Part shown: piece after piece, positions 42,842 to 51,017 of the stretch
Layout: every line of letters starts with the position of its first letter
Numbering within the stretch: position 1 is the first letter of the stretch
NCBI RefSeq assembly: GCF_013179735.1
Contig: NZ_JABMEG010000001.1
Span: forward strand, 2,046,001 to 2,110,000
Direction: 5' to 3'
Origin: Permianibacter fluminis
GTDB taxonomy: Bacteria > Pseudomonadota > Gammaproteobacteria > Enterobacterales > Permianibacteraceae
DNA: 64,000 nt
The notes under the pieces: generated by a model
Databases searched by the model: none
The model's input: only the letters and a program-made list of their open reading frames with translations
What the model was told of the DNA's origin: nothing
Made by a program: the position numbers and the translations under genes

Positions 42842-43729
42842 TTAGATGCAGTTGATGTGCTCATCGCCGCGATGAATGCCGAGCATGGCAAAGCTGCCGT
42901 CGGGCTGCACATACAGGTCATAACCGGTGTTGTCAGTCGCAGTGAAGCTGTACAGCACGCCGTCATCTGAAATCTGTATGCCCTCGCTGCTGCGGGCTTG
43001 CTGTGCGCCAAAAACCTGATCGCCAACTTTGAGTTGATTGTCGCGCACGCCGACTTCGATCGTGCCTTTGTCCTCCAGCGGAATCGCCGTGCAATGACTG
43101 GTGATCGGCGCAAAGTGGATCAATTGCAGTACCGGTGTCCACAGGTCCATGGCAAAGGCCGGTGGGATCGGACCGCTGCAACCCAGTGAACGCGGTGGCT
43201 GCAGTTGCTCGTTGGTGACGGTGGTGCCCACGGTTTCCGCAAGGCGATTGACGCCGATAACATAAGTGCGCTGCTGCGTATCCGGATCCCGCACTTCAAT
43301 TTTGGTCGACAGCACCTGCTCGGCCCGGCTGAGCGTCAGCGCAAACGACGCCGCGTCGGCATTGACGAAGTCGATATCACCGACGTCGCTGTGCAGCATG
43401 CCGCCAGCCGAAATGGCAATGCTTTGGTCCGGTACGGCGACCGGCGCATCGCCACTCACATCATTGCAAAACTGGTTGTAATCGCCGGCGATGGCCGCAG
43501 CCACAACTTGTTTGACCGCCGGTCGAATGTCTTTTTCCGGCCCGCTCAGCCTGCCGTGAGCCGCCGCTTGCTTGGACTCCGCCTGGCCCGGTTCGACGTC
43601 GACAGATTCTGCTGCCGGCTTCTCCGGATGGCAGCCGGCCAACAGCACAAACAGCGTGCTAATCGCGATGCTCGGTAAACGACAATGACGCAGGGAAGAT
43701 GAAGCCTGATTACCATTACAACTATCCAT
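42842..43729 (-). CDS. Hypothetical lipoprotein
   Basis: 295 residues. The lipobox is ISTLFVLLAGC at about residue 33, with a long hydrophilic leader if the ATG at 43727-43729 is used; a start closer to the signal is possible. The mature part has PAVKQVVAAAIAGDYNQFC, LGCSGPIPPAFAMDLWTPVL, TGYDLYVQPDGSFAML and cysteines near the end. No family was recognised. Confidence 0.6.
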   Translation of the reverse strand: MDSCNGNQASSSLRHCRLPSIAISTLFVLLAGCHPEKPAAESVDVEPGQAESKQAAAHGRLSGPEKDIRPAVKQVVAAAIAGDYNQFCNDVSGDAPVAVPDQSIAISAGGMLHSDVGDIDFVNADAASFALTLSRAEQVLSTKIEVRDPDTQQRTYVIGVNRLAETVGTTVTNEQLQPPRSLGCSGPIPPAFAMDLWTPVLQLIHFAPITSHCTAIPLEDKGTIEVGVRDNQLKVGDQVFGAQQARSSEGIQISDDGVLYSFTATDNTGYDLYVQPDGSFAMLGIHRGDEHINCI

Positions 43730-43895
43730 ATCGTTTTATTCCTGGCTGTCCGTAAAGAAGGGCGAACTCGGCACGCTGCGCCCGGTTTGGTACTGACTCG
43801 TCGCGTCTGCCGCTTTGAACGCAAGCTAACGCGGCCGATCCGGTTCGGTTGACAGCTGGCGCGACTTTTTTTGGTTTGGCGCTGTCGCGATCGAC

Positions 43896-44462
43896 TCAGG
43901 GCAAGATAATCAGCGAGTCAAAAAAGGAGCGGGACAGCTTGTCGACGATGTTCCTGTGCACACTGGGGAACTCGATAATCAGTGTGACTACGTCATCACC
44001 GATCAGCAGCGTCCGGCCGTAGGCCTGCGTGCTGTCTTTGCCGACTTGTTGCTCCACTGCCGGATAGCCATTGATGTCGAAGCTGATCGGCTTGGTCGCG
44101 CCGGCTTGCCACATGCCGAGGCGGCGTACGTTTTCAAATTGCTGGCTGCCAGCACCGACGTTTCTGAACCGGGCCCGGGTGGCCGAAATCCTGACGCCTT
44201 CTTCGCTTTGGCTGCCGATGACATCGATGCGGCTGACTGCATCGGTCGATTTATCGGCGATCACGGTGAAGTCATTGAATGGCATCGGCATCTGTACCGA
44301 AAAGTTGCCTTCGGTAGACACCGCAAGGGTCCAGCCATTGCTATCCAGTTCGCCCGCTTGGTGGCGGTGCATGGTCATCGGTGCAGAATCCTCTGCGATC
44401 AGCGTTGCAAACGGGCTGCAAAGAACGAGCAGCAGGCCGAACAGGCGAAGAGGCTGAGTCAT
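43896..44462 (-). CDS. Hypothetical exported protein
   Basis: 188 residues. Signal peptide (PLRLFGLLLVLCSPFATLIA). The mature part contains WTLAVSTEGNFSVQMPMPFND, VIGSQSEEGVRISATRARF and TLLIGDDVVTLIIEFPSVHR. No known family. It lies 58 bp downstream of a small basic ORF and the DUF2239 gene, all on the minus strand, so a common transcript is possible. Confidence 0.65.
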   Translation of the reverse strand: MTQPLRLFGLLLVLCSPFATLIAEDSAPMTMHRHQAGELDSNGWTLAVSTEGNFSVQMPMPFNDFTVIADKSTDAVSRIDVIGSQSEEGVRISATRARFRNVGAGSQQFENVRRLGMWQAGATKPISFDINGYPAVEQQVGKDSTQAYGRTLLIGDDVVTLIIEFPSVHRNIVDKLSRSFFDSLIILP

Positions 44463-44520
44463 AGGGTCTCGATGGGCGGGGGAGCGCGACAGCTGTAGCG
44501 CAGCCGAATGTGACGGGCAT

Positions 44521-44634
44521 CTATTTGCGCGGGCGCGGCTGCTGCCAGCGCGCGTGACGCGAGCCCCAATCGCGCTGGGGCCGCGTCATTTTATCGAGCG
44601 ATTTCTTGCCGTGGGTCGGTTTTTGTCGCGGCAA
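44521..44634 (-). CDS. Possible small basic protein (37 residues) after DUF2239
   Basis: A TTG-started frame that begins one base after the TAA of the DUF2239 gene and encodes LPRQKPTHGKKSLDKMTRPQ followed by RDWGSRHARWQQPRPRK. It is strongly basic. The tight junction would allow re-initiation, and an internal ATG at about residue 16 gives a 22-residue alternative. It could be non-coding; no independent support. Confidence 0.3.
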   Translation of the reverse strand: MPRQKPTHGKKSLDKMTRPQRDWGSRHARWQQPRPRK

Positions 44635-44635
44635 A

Positions 44636-45295
44636 TTACGCTGCCTTGTCGAATGCCAACAACAGGGCGTAGTCGCGCACATCCTTGGGCCAGCTGGCGG
44701 TATGCGTGCTGAACCCGGTTCGGTCATCGGCAAACAAGGCCCGCGTCGCTTCCTCAAAGCCGGGCAGATCACCGGCGATTGCGCTGATGAAATGATAAGC
44801 GCGCTCATGGGCTTTTCGGGTTCGGTCTTTGCCACTGGCCGCGCGCCGTGCATCCTCGACCAATTTGCGCAACGCAACCGAGGCACCGCCGGGTTGTTCG
44901 GCGAGCCAATCCCAATGCCGTGGCAGCAGAGTCACTTCTCGGGCGGTCACGCCCAATTTCGGCCGACCCCGTCCGCGTGGGCCGTCGCTCATTGCGCTCG
45001 ATTCGGTATCGATAACAGTATCGGTAACAGTCTCGGTATCGGACGCGTGGTCTGGGTTGCCGGAGATGGCGGCCAGTCGAGCGATGAACTCGTCGTCCGA
45101 ACCGCGAGTATCGACATCAACGACGCGACCGCTGCGGTCGTCGAACATCAGTACCGGGCCGGTGGCGCCGCGTTCAAGTGCGTGTTTCACGGTCAGGGCA
45201 ACCGAGGCCAAGGAGCCGGAGGCCAGGCGCTGGTGGCCATCGAAACTGGTAAAGGAGGGTTGGGGTTGTGCGGTTTGCCGAGCTTGTAGCGTCAT
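44636..45295 (-). CDS. DUF2239 family protein
   Basis: 219 residues resembling DUF2239: SFTSFDGHQRLASGSLASVA at the start, GPVLMFDDRSGRVVDVDTRG, then RGRGRPKLGVTAREVTLLPR and HWDWLAEQPGGASVALRKLV, a probable DNA-binding or regulatory segment, and AGDLPGFEEATRALFADD. The function of the family is unknown. A 12-bp tandem repeat encodes SDTETVTDTVID at about residues 85-96. An 11-bp inverted repeat (ATACCCGGATA) lies 35-75 bp upstream and may be the operator. Confidence 0.8.
   Translation of the reverse strand: MTLQARQTAQPQPSFTSFDGHQRLASGSLASVALTVKHALERGATGPVLMFDDRSGRVVDVDTRGSDDEFIARLAAISGNPDHASDTETVTDTVIDTESSAMSDGPRGRGRPKLGVTAREVTLLPRHWDWLAEQPGGASVALRKLVEDARRAASGKDRTRKAHERAYHFISAIAGDLPGFEEATRALFADDRTGFSTHTASWPKDVRDYALLLAFDKAA
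45008..45043. repeat. 12-bp tandem repeat inside the DUF2239 gene
   Basis: Three in-frame 12-bp units (minus strand SDTE, TVTD, TVID) in an acidic linker of the DUF2239 protein. Units 1 and 2 differ at one base; unit 3 is more diverged. Confidence 0.75.
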
Positions 45296-45329
45296 GATTT
45301 AGGCCGATTCAATGGAGTAGGTAGGAATA

Positions 45330-45369
45330 ATACCCGGATATAAATAATCGATCAATATTATCCGGGTAT
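45330..45369. promoter_or_regulatory. Inverted operator-like repeat upstream of DUF2239
   Basis: ATACCCGGATA (45330-45340) and TATCCGGGTAT (45359-45369) form an 11-bp perfect inverted repeat with AT-rich flanks and spacer, 35 bp upstream of the DUF2239 start at 45295. Position and symmetry suggest a regulator binding site overlapping the promoter. The regulator is not in the window or not recognised. Confidence 0.55.
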
Positions 45370-45489
45370 AAATATGACGACCCGATCATTTGGCTGCCGG
45401 TCAGTCGGATTTCTGGATGTGCCTGGGCTTGGGTCTGCGCGTCAGGCGATCAGCTAACTGGGGAGCTGAATCGAAAGGGAAGTGCAGCA

Positions 45490-45525
45490 AAGAAAAAGGG
45501 CGAATGTGGATTCGCCCTTTTTCTT
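45490..45525. terminator. Bidirectional terminator after the FHA-kinase operon
   Basis: AAGAAAAAGGGCGAAT (45490-45505) pairs perfectly with ATTCGCCCTTTTTCTT (45510-45525) around GTGG. A/T-runs on both arms make it active on either strand. It lies 112 bp beyond the stop of the second FHA gene and probably ends that operon. The rest of the spacer 45296-45636 has no recognised gene. Confidence 0.85.
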
Positions 45526-45636
45526 GTCTCCATACGCAATCAACGGTCTGGAACGTCGCGAGCCGCACCGATGCTCATCGGCAGGTCATGCCAGATCTGC
45601 CTGCGATGATGCCGGTTTGCCGTGGCGGCCACGTGC

Positions 45637-45996
45637 TCACGAATTGGTCGACAACATATGCGAAGTTTTTTCCAAATCGGATTCTTCGTTGTCAACAAAC
45701 TTGAAGGTATTCCAGCCGACCCGGACCAGATCGTTGTGGCGCAAACGATGCCGCTTGCTCAGTTTGATGTTGTTGACGAACGTGCCGTTGGTGCTGCCCA
45801 GATCCACCAGGTAATACTCGCTGAATTGCGGAAAGTGTTCGTTCGGAGTGCCCTCCAGCCGGGCGTGATGGGCGCTGACGGCCGAGTCATCGATCTGGAT
45901 GTCATTGTCAGGATGGCGGCCAATGTTCAGACCACCGTGCCGGAGTTCAAATTTGTTGGCGACCACGTCATCAACAAGCTGAGTCAGAGTTGCCAT
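45637..45996 (-). CDS. FHA-domain protein (third gene of the kinase operon)
   Basis: 119 residues, essentially one forkhead-associated domain. GGLNIGRHPDNDIQIDDSAV, SAHHARLEG and YLVDLGSTNGTFVNNI contain the conserved Gly-Arg, Ser/His and Asn residues that bind phosphothreonine. AGGAGA before the ATG supports the start. It is 97 bp downstream of the CHASE2 kinase gene and is similar in length and layout to the FHA protein at 48588-48944. It probably reads phosphothreonines made by that kinase. Confidence 0.88.
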   Translation of the reverse strand: MATLTQLVDDVVANKFELRHGGLNIGRHPDNDIQIDDSAVSAHHARLEGTPNEHFPQFSEYYLVDLGSTNGTFVNNIKLSKRHRLRHNDLVRVGWNTFKFVDNEESDLEKTSHMLSTNS

Positions 45997-46092
45997 TGTC
46001 GTTCTCCTGCGTTAACGAAGGCATTCTTCGCGGTTGCATTTTTCCTGCAACCTTAAGTGGGTAGGTTTCGTGATCACAATCAGCGGAAACCG

Positions 46093-47694
46093 TCAGCTGG
46101 CCGCACGCAAGGCGCTGGCCATTTCTGCGGCATCCCGGTAGCGCTCGCGTGGTTCCTTTTGCAGGGCCTTGTTGATGATACGGCGCACGCCAGCCGATAA
46201 ACCCGGACACAGATCACGAATATTGGCAGGCTTGCCTTGCAGAATCTGTCGGCTCAGCTCGGCAATGTTGTCGCCCCTGAACGGCAGTTCCGCTACCAGT
46301 AACTGAAACAGCGTGACACCGAGGCTGAAGATGTCGCTGGCGCGGTCAACCTTCTTGCCGAGAATTTGTTCCGGCGACATATAAAGCGGGCTGCCGAGAA
46401 TTTCACCGGTTTGGGTGCTGTGCTCGCCAATGATGCGGGCAATGCCAAAATCGGTGACCGTGACTTTGCCGGTTTCGCGCTGGTAGAGAATATTGCTGGG
46501 CTTGATGTCGCGGTGAATGATCTGCTCACCGTGGGCGTAATGCAGGGCGTCGGCGACATCGGCGATGATGGTCAGCACCTCGGCCGCTGGCAGCTGGTTT
46601 TTCTTGCTGGTGAAATCGCTGAGTGGCTGGCCTTCGATATAGTCCATGGCGATGTACGCCAGATCGTGATCTTCGCCAACGTCATAGACGCTGACAATAT
46701 TCGGGTGGCGCAGCCGACCGGCCGCTTCCGCTTCGCGGAAAAATCGGGTTTTGACCGCGACGAGTTCATCGCCTTCATAGCGGGAATAATCGAGCGTCTT
46801 GATGGCGACCCGGCGGGAAATTTTCGGATCAAAGCCGAGATAGACCACACCCATGGCGCCACGGCCCAGTTCACTTTCCACTTGATAGCGGCCGAATTGC
46901 GGTTGGCTGTGGCTGTCGGCAATGACTACCGTTTTGCTCAAACTCGGCGCCAGCGCGGTCGGTGCCATGCCCTGCGGCTGTTCCAGCAGCTTGATGCGCT
47001 TGGCAACGTCCTTGTAGCGGCGCTTGCGCTGCTGCAGCACGCGATAGACCGCCACCGCTGCTGCCGGCCGGCGTTTGCGTTCATGCTGGCCACCGAGTTC
47101 ATACAGCAGCTCCAGCAGGTCGGGGCTGGTGCGACAAAATTGCAGCGCGTCCAGTGCCTGATCCAGTTGACCTTGCTGCAGCAAATGCCGACTCCACGGC
47201 ACGGCAATATCATGGTGCTGCCGCTGCAATTGTTCGATAGGCTGCTGCTGCTTGCGCCACAGCGTCACCATCAGCGTGGCAAACAACAGAAACTGTATGG
47301 CAACGCCCAGTGGCAACCACAGCATCTGAGTGATCTGGACGCCGATTTGCGCCGTTGCCAGCACCAACAGGAGCAAGATTGCTAACAGCGCGCGCACGCC
47401 GTTGCCCAGTTTTGGCATCAACCATAGCGCGTACAGCAGCAGCACGGCGATAAGGGCTTTTTCCAACAGCGATGACCACCATGGTTGCTGGAAATAACGG
47501 CCGCTTTGCAAGCTTTGCACGGTGCCGGCGATATCTTCCAGCAGCGGATCGCCGGTAACCCCGACCAGCAGCAGGGCGCTGCCATTACCACGCTGCAAAA
47601 ACGTTTTGCTGTCGAAGCGTTGAATCTGTGGGCTCAGTCCGTTCAGGCGCTGATACGCCGGGAAGACGCTGCCATCGCTGTTCAAGCCATACAC
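46093..47694 (-). CDS. Kinase half: CHASE2 C-terminus plus Ser/Thr protein kinase
   Basis: 533 residues if started at GTG 47694, but its true beginning is probably in the other frame. After the rest of CHASE2 (LLVGVTGDPLLEDIAGTVQS) come two hydrophobic segments (about residues 82-130). The kinase domain (about 271-525) is complete: glycine loop LGRGAMGVVYLG, Lys in RRVAIKTLD, HRDIKPSNIL near 393, DFGIARI near 415, SPLYMSPEQI and SDIFSLGVTLFQLL. All catalytic residues are present, so the kinase part could be active. See the frameshift entry for the gene as a whole. Confidence 0.85.
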   Translation of the reverse strand: MYGLNSDGSVFPAYQRLNGLSPQIQRFDSKTFLQRGNGSALLLVGVTGDPLLEDIAGTVQSLQSGRYFQQPWWSSLLEKALIAVLLLYALWLMPKLGNGVRALLAILLLLVLATAQIGVQITQMLWLPLGVAIQFLLFATLMVTLWRKQQQPIEQLQRQHHDIAVPWSRHLLQQGQLDQALDALQFCRTSPDLLELLYELGGQHERKRRPAAAVAVYRVLQQRKRRYKDVAKRIKLLEQPQGMAPTALAPSLSKTVVIADSHSQPQFGRYQVESELGRGAMGVVYLGFDPKISRRVAIKTLDYSRYEGDELVAVKTRFFREAEAAGRLRHPNIVSVYDVGEDHDLAYIAMDYIEGQPLSDFTSKKNQLPAAEVLTIIADVADALHYAHGEQIIHRDIKPSNILYQRETGKVTVTDFGIARIIGEHSTQTGEILGSPLYMSPEQILGKKVDRASDIFSLGVTLFQLLVAELPFRGDNIAELSRQILQGKPANIRDLCPGLSAGVRRIINKALQKEPRERYRDAAEMASALRAAS

Positions 47695-47714
47695 TTTTTT
47701 GTCGGCAAGTTGGT

Positions 47715-48578
47715 TCAGCGTCGTGGGTGGCTGCCAGCGGTAATTGTCGGCGGCCGACTGGCTCGCAGCAGCGCCAGCGACAGCGAGGGATACAGATTGT
47801 CGCCATGGCGCCAGAACAATTGCTGCGTCAACGGCTCAGCAGTCGCGACATCAATGCGTGCGGTATCGATGGGCCACAAATGAAACGCGCCACCACCGAC
47901 GGCGACCGCAAGGCTCGGATGTACGGGAACACTGGCGGCGCTGAGGCGTTGCCAGAACGGCAGCGCTGCGGCATTGCCGCTGGCATCGTCGATGAATTGG
48001 GCATCGGCGCCGAGATACGGTGGCAGGCCCGGCAGAGCCAGAAAAACCTGCGGCGATGCCAGCCAGTCCGACAAGCGGGCGCGCAGTTGTTCGCGCGCAG
48101 CCCAGGCCTGATGAATCGGGGCATCAACCGGCGTGTCTTGCAGCAAACGTTCCGCGCTGCTGGCCTGGCTGCGGGGCAATTCTGGCAACAACACGGCTAC
48201 AGATTGCTGGCGACCGGTCAGCGCATAAAGCAGGGCAGTGGTGCTGCCACTGGCGACAGGATCGCGCAGCAGCTGCTGCATTTCCGGCAAAGACAATTCC
48301 AGTACATCAATGGCCTGGGCACGCGGCTCAGTCGGTAGCAACGCCGTGCCAAGCCGGAACAATTGTTGATCCAGACGTTGCAGCCACGGCAGGTGAGCGC
48401 CGAACCCGATCAAGGCAAAACCGGCCAGCCAGATCAGCAGCCGCCAATCAAGCGGCGGCGCCAGCCGACGCCGCAGTTGCTGGAGCATGCTGCGGCCAAT
48501 ACCGTGCCAAAACGCCAGCAGGCCGCGTCGCAACCAGCGTTGTGGCCATTCGAGCAACAGGGTGCGCAGCACTGACAC
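47715..48578 (-). CDS. Sensor half: N-terminal membrane helix and partial CHASE2 domain
   Basis: 287 residues. WRLLIWLAGFALIGFGAHLP is the membrane segment; QAIDVLELSLPEMQQLLRD and YPSLSLALLRA belong to an extracytoplasmic CHASE2 sensor domain. The frame ends in 15 residues (about ASRPPTITAGSHPRR) that fit no CHASE2 pattern, where the reading frame has shifted. It begins nine bases after the stop of the upstream FHA gene, showing operon structure FHA-kinase-FHA. By itself this half has no effector domain. Confidence 0.75.
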   Translation of the reverse strand: MSVLRTLLLEWPQRWLRRGLLAFWHGIGRSMLQQLRRRLAPPLDWRLLIWLAGFALIGFGAHLPWLQRLDQQLFRLGTALLPTEPRAQAIDVLELSLPEMQQLLRDPVASGSTTALLYALTGRQQSVAVLLPELPRSQASSAERLLQDTPVDAPIHQAWAAREQLRARLSDWLASPQVFLALPGLPPYLGADAQFIDDASGNAAALPFWQRLSAASVPVHPSLAVAVGGGAFHLWPIDTARIDVATAEPLTQQLFWRHGDNLYPSLSLALLRASRPPTITAGSHPRR

Positions 48579-48587
48579 GGTCGTCGA

Positions 48588-48944
48588 TCAGTCCGTGGTG
48601 TAATACATGCCGGGAATCCAGCTCTTTTTGATTTTCAGCGTGTGTTGCAGCGAGTCGGGCAAATTGTCGACCAGCGCCAACGTATGCGTGCCGATGATGA
48701 TGACTTCATCCGGCTGCAGTTTGTGCAGGCTGGTTTTTTCGCCGTGCACGCGCAGACCGTTGGTGCTGTCCAGATCGCGGATCTGATAGCCATAGGCCAT
48801 TTTCTCGATCACGGCATGATGGCCGCTGACGGTGGCATCATCGATGATGATGTCGTTGTCTGCATGCCGGCCTATCGTCATCCGATCGGTCAACTGGTGG
48901 TGACCAACAATGGCGCCGTTGAACAGATGCTGGATGTACGGCAT
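48588..48944 (-). CDS. FHA-domain protein (first gene of the kinase operon)
   Basis: 118 residues from the ATG at 48942-48944 (GGAGG ten bases upstream). It is a single FHA domain: RMTIGRHADNDIIIDDATVS, GHHAVIEK and IRDLDSTNGLRVHGEK have the phosphothreonine-binding residues. The tail TLKIKKSWIPGMYYTTD is short. It precedes the CHASE2 kinase by nine bases and is a likely substrate reader of that kinase. The frame remains open upstream but without a plausible start. Confidence 0.88.
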   Translation of the reverse strand: MPYIQHLFNGAIVGHHQLTDRMTIGRHADNDIIIDDATVSGHHAVIEKMAYGYQIRDLDSTNGLRVHGEKTSLHKLQPDEVIIIGTHTLALVDNLPDSLQHTLKIKKSWIPGMYYTTD

Positions 48945-49359
48945 GAGCGGGCTGCCTCCGGAGTCGTCGGGTGTGGCGCTGGCACGCTCGCCCGAAATGA
49001 AGCCCTGATCGCTGGGCAGATATCGACCGACGGTAGCACAGGCCCCCGGGCAAAATTGTGAACGCTTGCGCTTTTGCCGGCATGCAACATGCGGCAGCGG
49101 TCGTGGCACAGCCACCCTAATACTCGGTTGCGGCGTGTCCGCGATGGCTATTGGCGAATCATCAGGTGCTGATGGGCTTTTCATCGGGTTCGCCATTGAG
49201 GTCATCATCAAATTCACCGGCGAAAATGTAGGCAATGCCGCTTCGTCAGTGCTGCTGCCGGCAACCTTTTGAAACATCCGGCCACGTCTTGCTGGTACGA
49301 ATACAGGGCTTGGGTCCGTACAGTCGCTGCCTCAACGTTAGCAAGGACGGATTCTCACC
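48945..49359. other. Divergent promoter region, no gene recognised
   Basis: About 415 bases between the first FHA gene and the DUF418 gene. The region must hold promoters in both directions. No convincing small gene or operator was seen. Confidence 0.35.
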
Positions 49360-50901
49360 ATGACGGCGACTTCTTCGACCGATCTCGGCCACGCAGCAAG
49401 CACCACGCTGACTCCGGTGCCGATCAACCAGCGCATTGCGCTGCTGGATATTCTTCGCGGCTTTGCCTTGATTGGCATCTTGCTGATGAACATCGAATGG
49501 TTCGGCCGGGCGATGAGCAGCATCGGCAATGTCGATCGCAGTCTGGTCGGTGGCGACTTTGCCGTCGGCTGGCTGGTAAAGGTGTTGGTCGAGGGCAAGT
49601 TCTACAAATTGTTCTCGTTGCTGTTTGGGATGGGCTTTGCGGTGATGCTGCTGCGGGCACAGGAGCATGGCCGGCCATTCGTTGCGCTGTTCTCCCGGCG
49701 CATGGCCGCACTGCTGGCGTTTGGTCTGTTGCATGCCACGCTGCTCTGGGGCGGCGACATTCTGCGTGCTTACGCTGTCGGTGGCATGCTGCTGCTGGGG
49801 TGGGTCATGCTGGTGCGCAAGCCACGCTTGCAAAAACTGGCCAGCCCGGGCGCGATGCTCAAATTGAGTCTCGGCATGATGGCCTTGCCATTCCTTGCCA
49901 TGCTGAGTTTCGGCAGCTACTACGCACTGAGCCATGACAACGTCGAGATGACCCGGCAATGGCAAGAACGGCTGCAGACCGAGCAAGTCGCTGATGAGCT
50001 GTTGGCGAAAGCCAAAGCAGACGGTATCGATTTGGCTGCAAGCGATTCAGCGACGGAACCCTCGACGGATGGCGCGGATGGCACCAAGACCGACAGCACC
50101 GCCAAGGCTGACGAACCTGAGATCGATCTGGACTCGTTGTCTGCTGAAGATCGCCTTCAGCACCTGGCCAAGGAGCGCGCGCAGACCAAGGCCGAGCGCG
50201 AGAAAGAAGAGCAAGCCGAGATTACCGCTTTCACCCAGCCAAGCTATGCGGTCGCGACGACGTTTCGTTTTGACGCGGTGGTAGAAGAGCTGCCGGTTTT
50301 TGCCTTCATGGCGCTGCTGGATTTGTTTCCGTTGTTTCTGTTTGGTTACTGGCTGGTGGTGAGCGGTAAAATCCGTCATGCCGATCAGCATCGGACCTTG
50401 TTCCGCACGATGGCTTGTCTCGGCATCGGTTTGGGCGTGGCAATAAGTGCGGCCAGTGTCGGCATCATGGCGCACCCGGCTAGCCGTCATGTGTTGATCG
50501 TCGGCAACGCCGCCGGTGGCTTGTTCCAGCTTGGCCAGGTCATTCTTGCGGCAGGCTATCTCGGTTTGTTTGTCACGGCTGTGCAAGCACGGTTCTGGCA
50601 ACGGGCCCTGTCATGGCTGGCGCCGATGGGACGCATGGCACTGACCAATTACCTGACCCATTCGCTGGTGTTGACGACCATATTTTACGGTTATGGCTTT
50701 GCTCAGTACGGCAAGATATCGCGGGCGCCGCAGCTGTTGATTGTTGTTGCCATCATTGCCGCGCAAGCGCTGTTCAGTCGCTGGTGGTTGAGCCGTTATC
50801 GCTACGGTCCGATGGAATGGCTGTGGCGCAGCATCACCTACTGGCAATGGCAGCCGCTGCGGTTGTCGCGGGTTACGGTCGATGGCGTGCAGCCGGCATG
50901 A
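49360..50901 (+). CDS. DUF418 multi-pass membrane protein with an inserted charged loop
   Basis: 513 residues, ten or so transmembrane helices. The N-terminal part ALLDILRGFALIGILLMNIE and FYKLFSLLFGMGFAVML is diagnostic of the acyltransferase-3-related DUF418 family; the C-terminal part has SWLAPMGRMALTNYLTHSLV and YRYGPMEWLWRSITYWQ. Between about residues 200 and 300 is a highly charged, helical insertion (TQPSYAV after EREKEEQAEIT; GIDLAASDSATEPSTDGADG) that is not seen in typical relatives. Function of the family is unknown. A terminator follows the stop directly. Confidence 0.88.
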   Translation: MTATSSTDLGHAASTTLTPVPINQRIALLDILRGFALIGILLMNIEWFGRAMSSIGNVDRSLVGGDFAVGWLVKVLVEGKFYKLFSLLFGMGFAVMLLRAQEHGRPFVALFSRRMAALLAFGLLHATLLWGGDILRAYAVGGMLLLGWVMLVRKPRLQKLASPGAMLKLSLGMMALPFLAMLSFGSYYALSHDNVEMTRQWQERLQTEQVADELLAKAKADGIDLAASDSATEPSTDGADGTKTDSTAKADEPEIDLDSLSAEDRLQHLAKERAQTKAEREKEEQAEITAFTQPSYAVATTFRFDAVVEELPVFAFMALLDLFPLFLFGYWLVVSGKIRHADQHRTLFRTMACLGIGLGVAISAASVGIMAHPASRHVLIVGNAAGGLFQLGQVILAAGYLGLFVTAVQARFWQRALSWLAPMGRMALTNYLTHSLVLTTIFYGYGFAQYGKISRAPQLLIVVAIIAAQALFSRWWLSRYRYGPMEWLWRSITYWQWQPLRLSRVTVDGVQPA

Positions 50902-50904
50902 AGC

Positions 50905-50934
50905 AAAAAGGGCGAACAGAAGTTCGCCCTTTTT
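50905..50934. terminator. Terminator after DUF418
   Basis: AAAAAGGGCGAAC (50905-50917) pairs with GTTCGCCCTTTTT (50922-50934) around AGAA, with T-runs in both directions, beginning four bases after the DUF418 stop. It can also end transcripts from the convergent YciI gene. Confidence 0.9.
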
Positions 50935-51017
50935 CATTGATGTGGTTTCATTCATTCTTTGCGATCTGGTGAAGTGATCGCCAAGCGTGCCCGCTGCGCA
51001 GCGGCAGCATACGGCCA

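Larger units (their letters stand above)
46093..48578 (-). pseudogene. CHASE2-Ser/Thr protein kinase gene split by an apparent frameshift
   Basis: Read as one gene it would encode about 828 residues: N-terminal membrane segment, extracytoplasmic CHASE2 domain, two or more membrane helices, a linker, and a Hanks-type kinase. The upstream frame (from 48578) stops with TGA at 47715, while CHASE2 homology continues in another frame: upstream ends SLSLALLRASR, downstream resumes near ASQSAADNYRWQPPTTLNQ and KVYGLNSDGSVF. The change must lie within about 47715-47790. It may be a true mutation, an assembly error, or less likely programmed frameshifting; no slippery heptamer is seen in the overlap. 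Confidence 0.75.

Noticed and set aside
45373-45456. 27-codon plus-strand frame beside the inverted operator-like repeat
   Set aside because: Too short, no ribosome-binding site and no homology pattern; probably chance.
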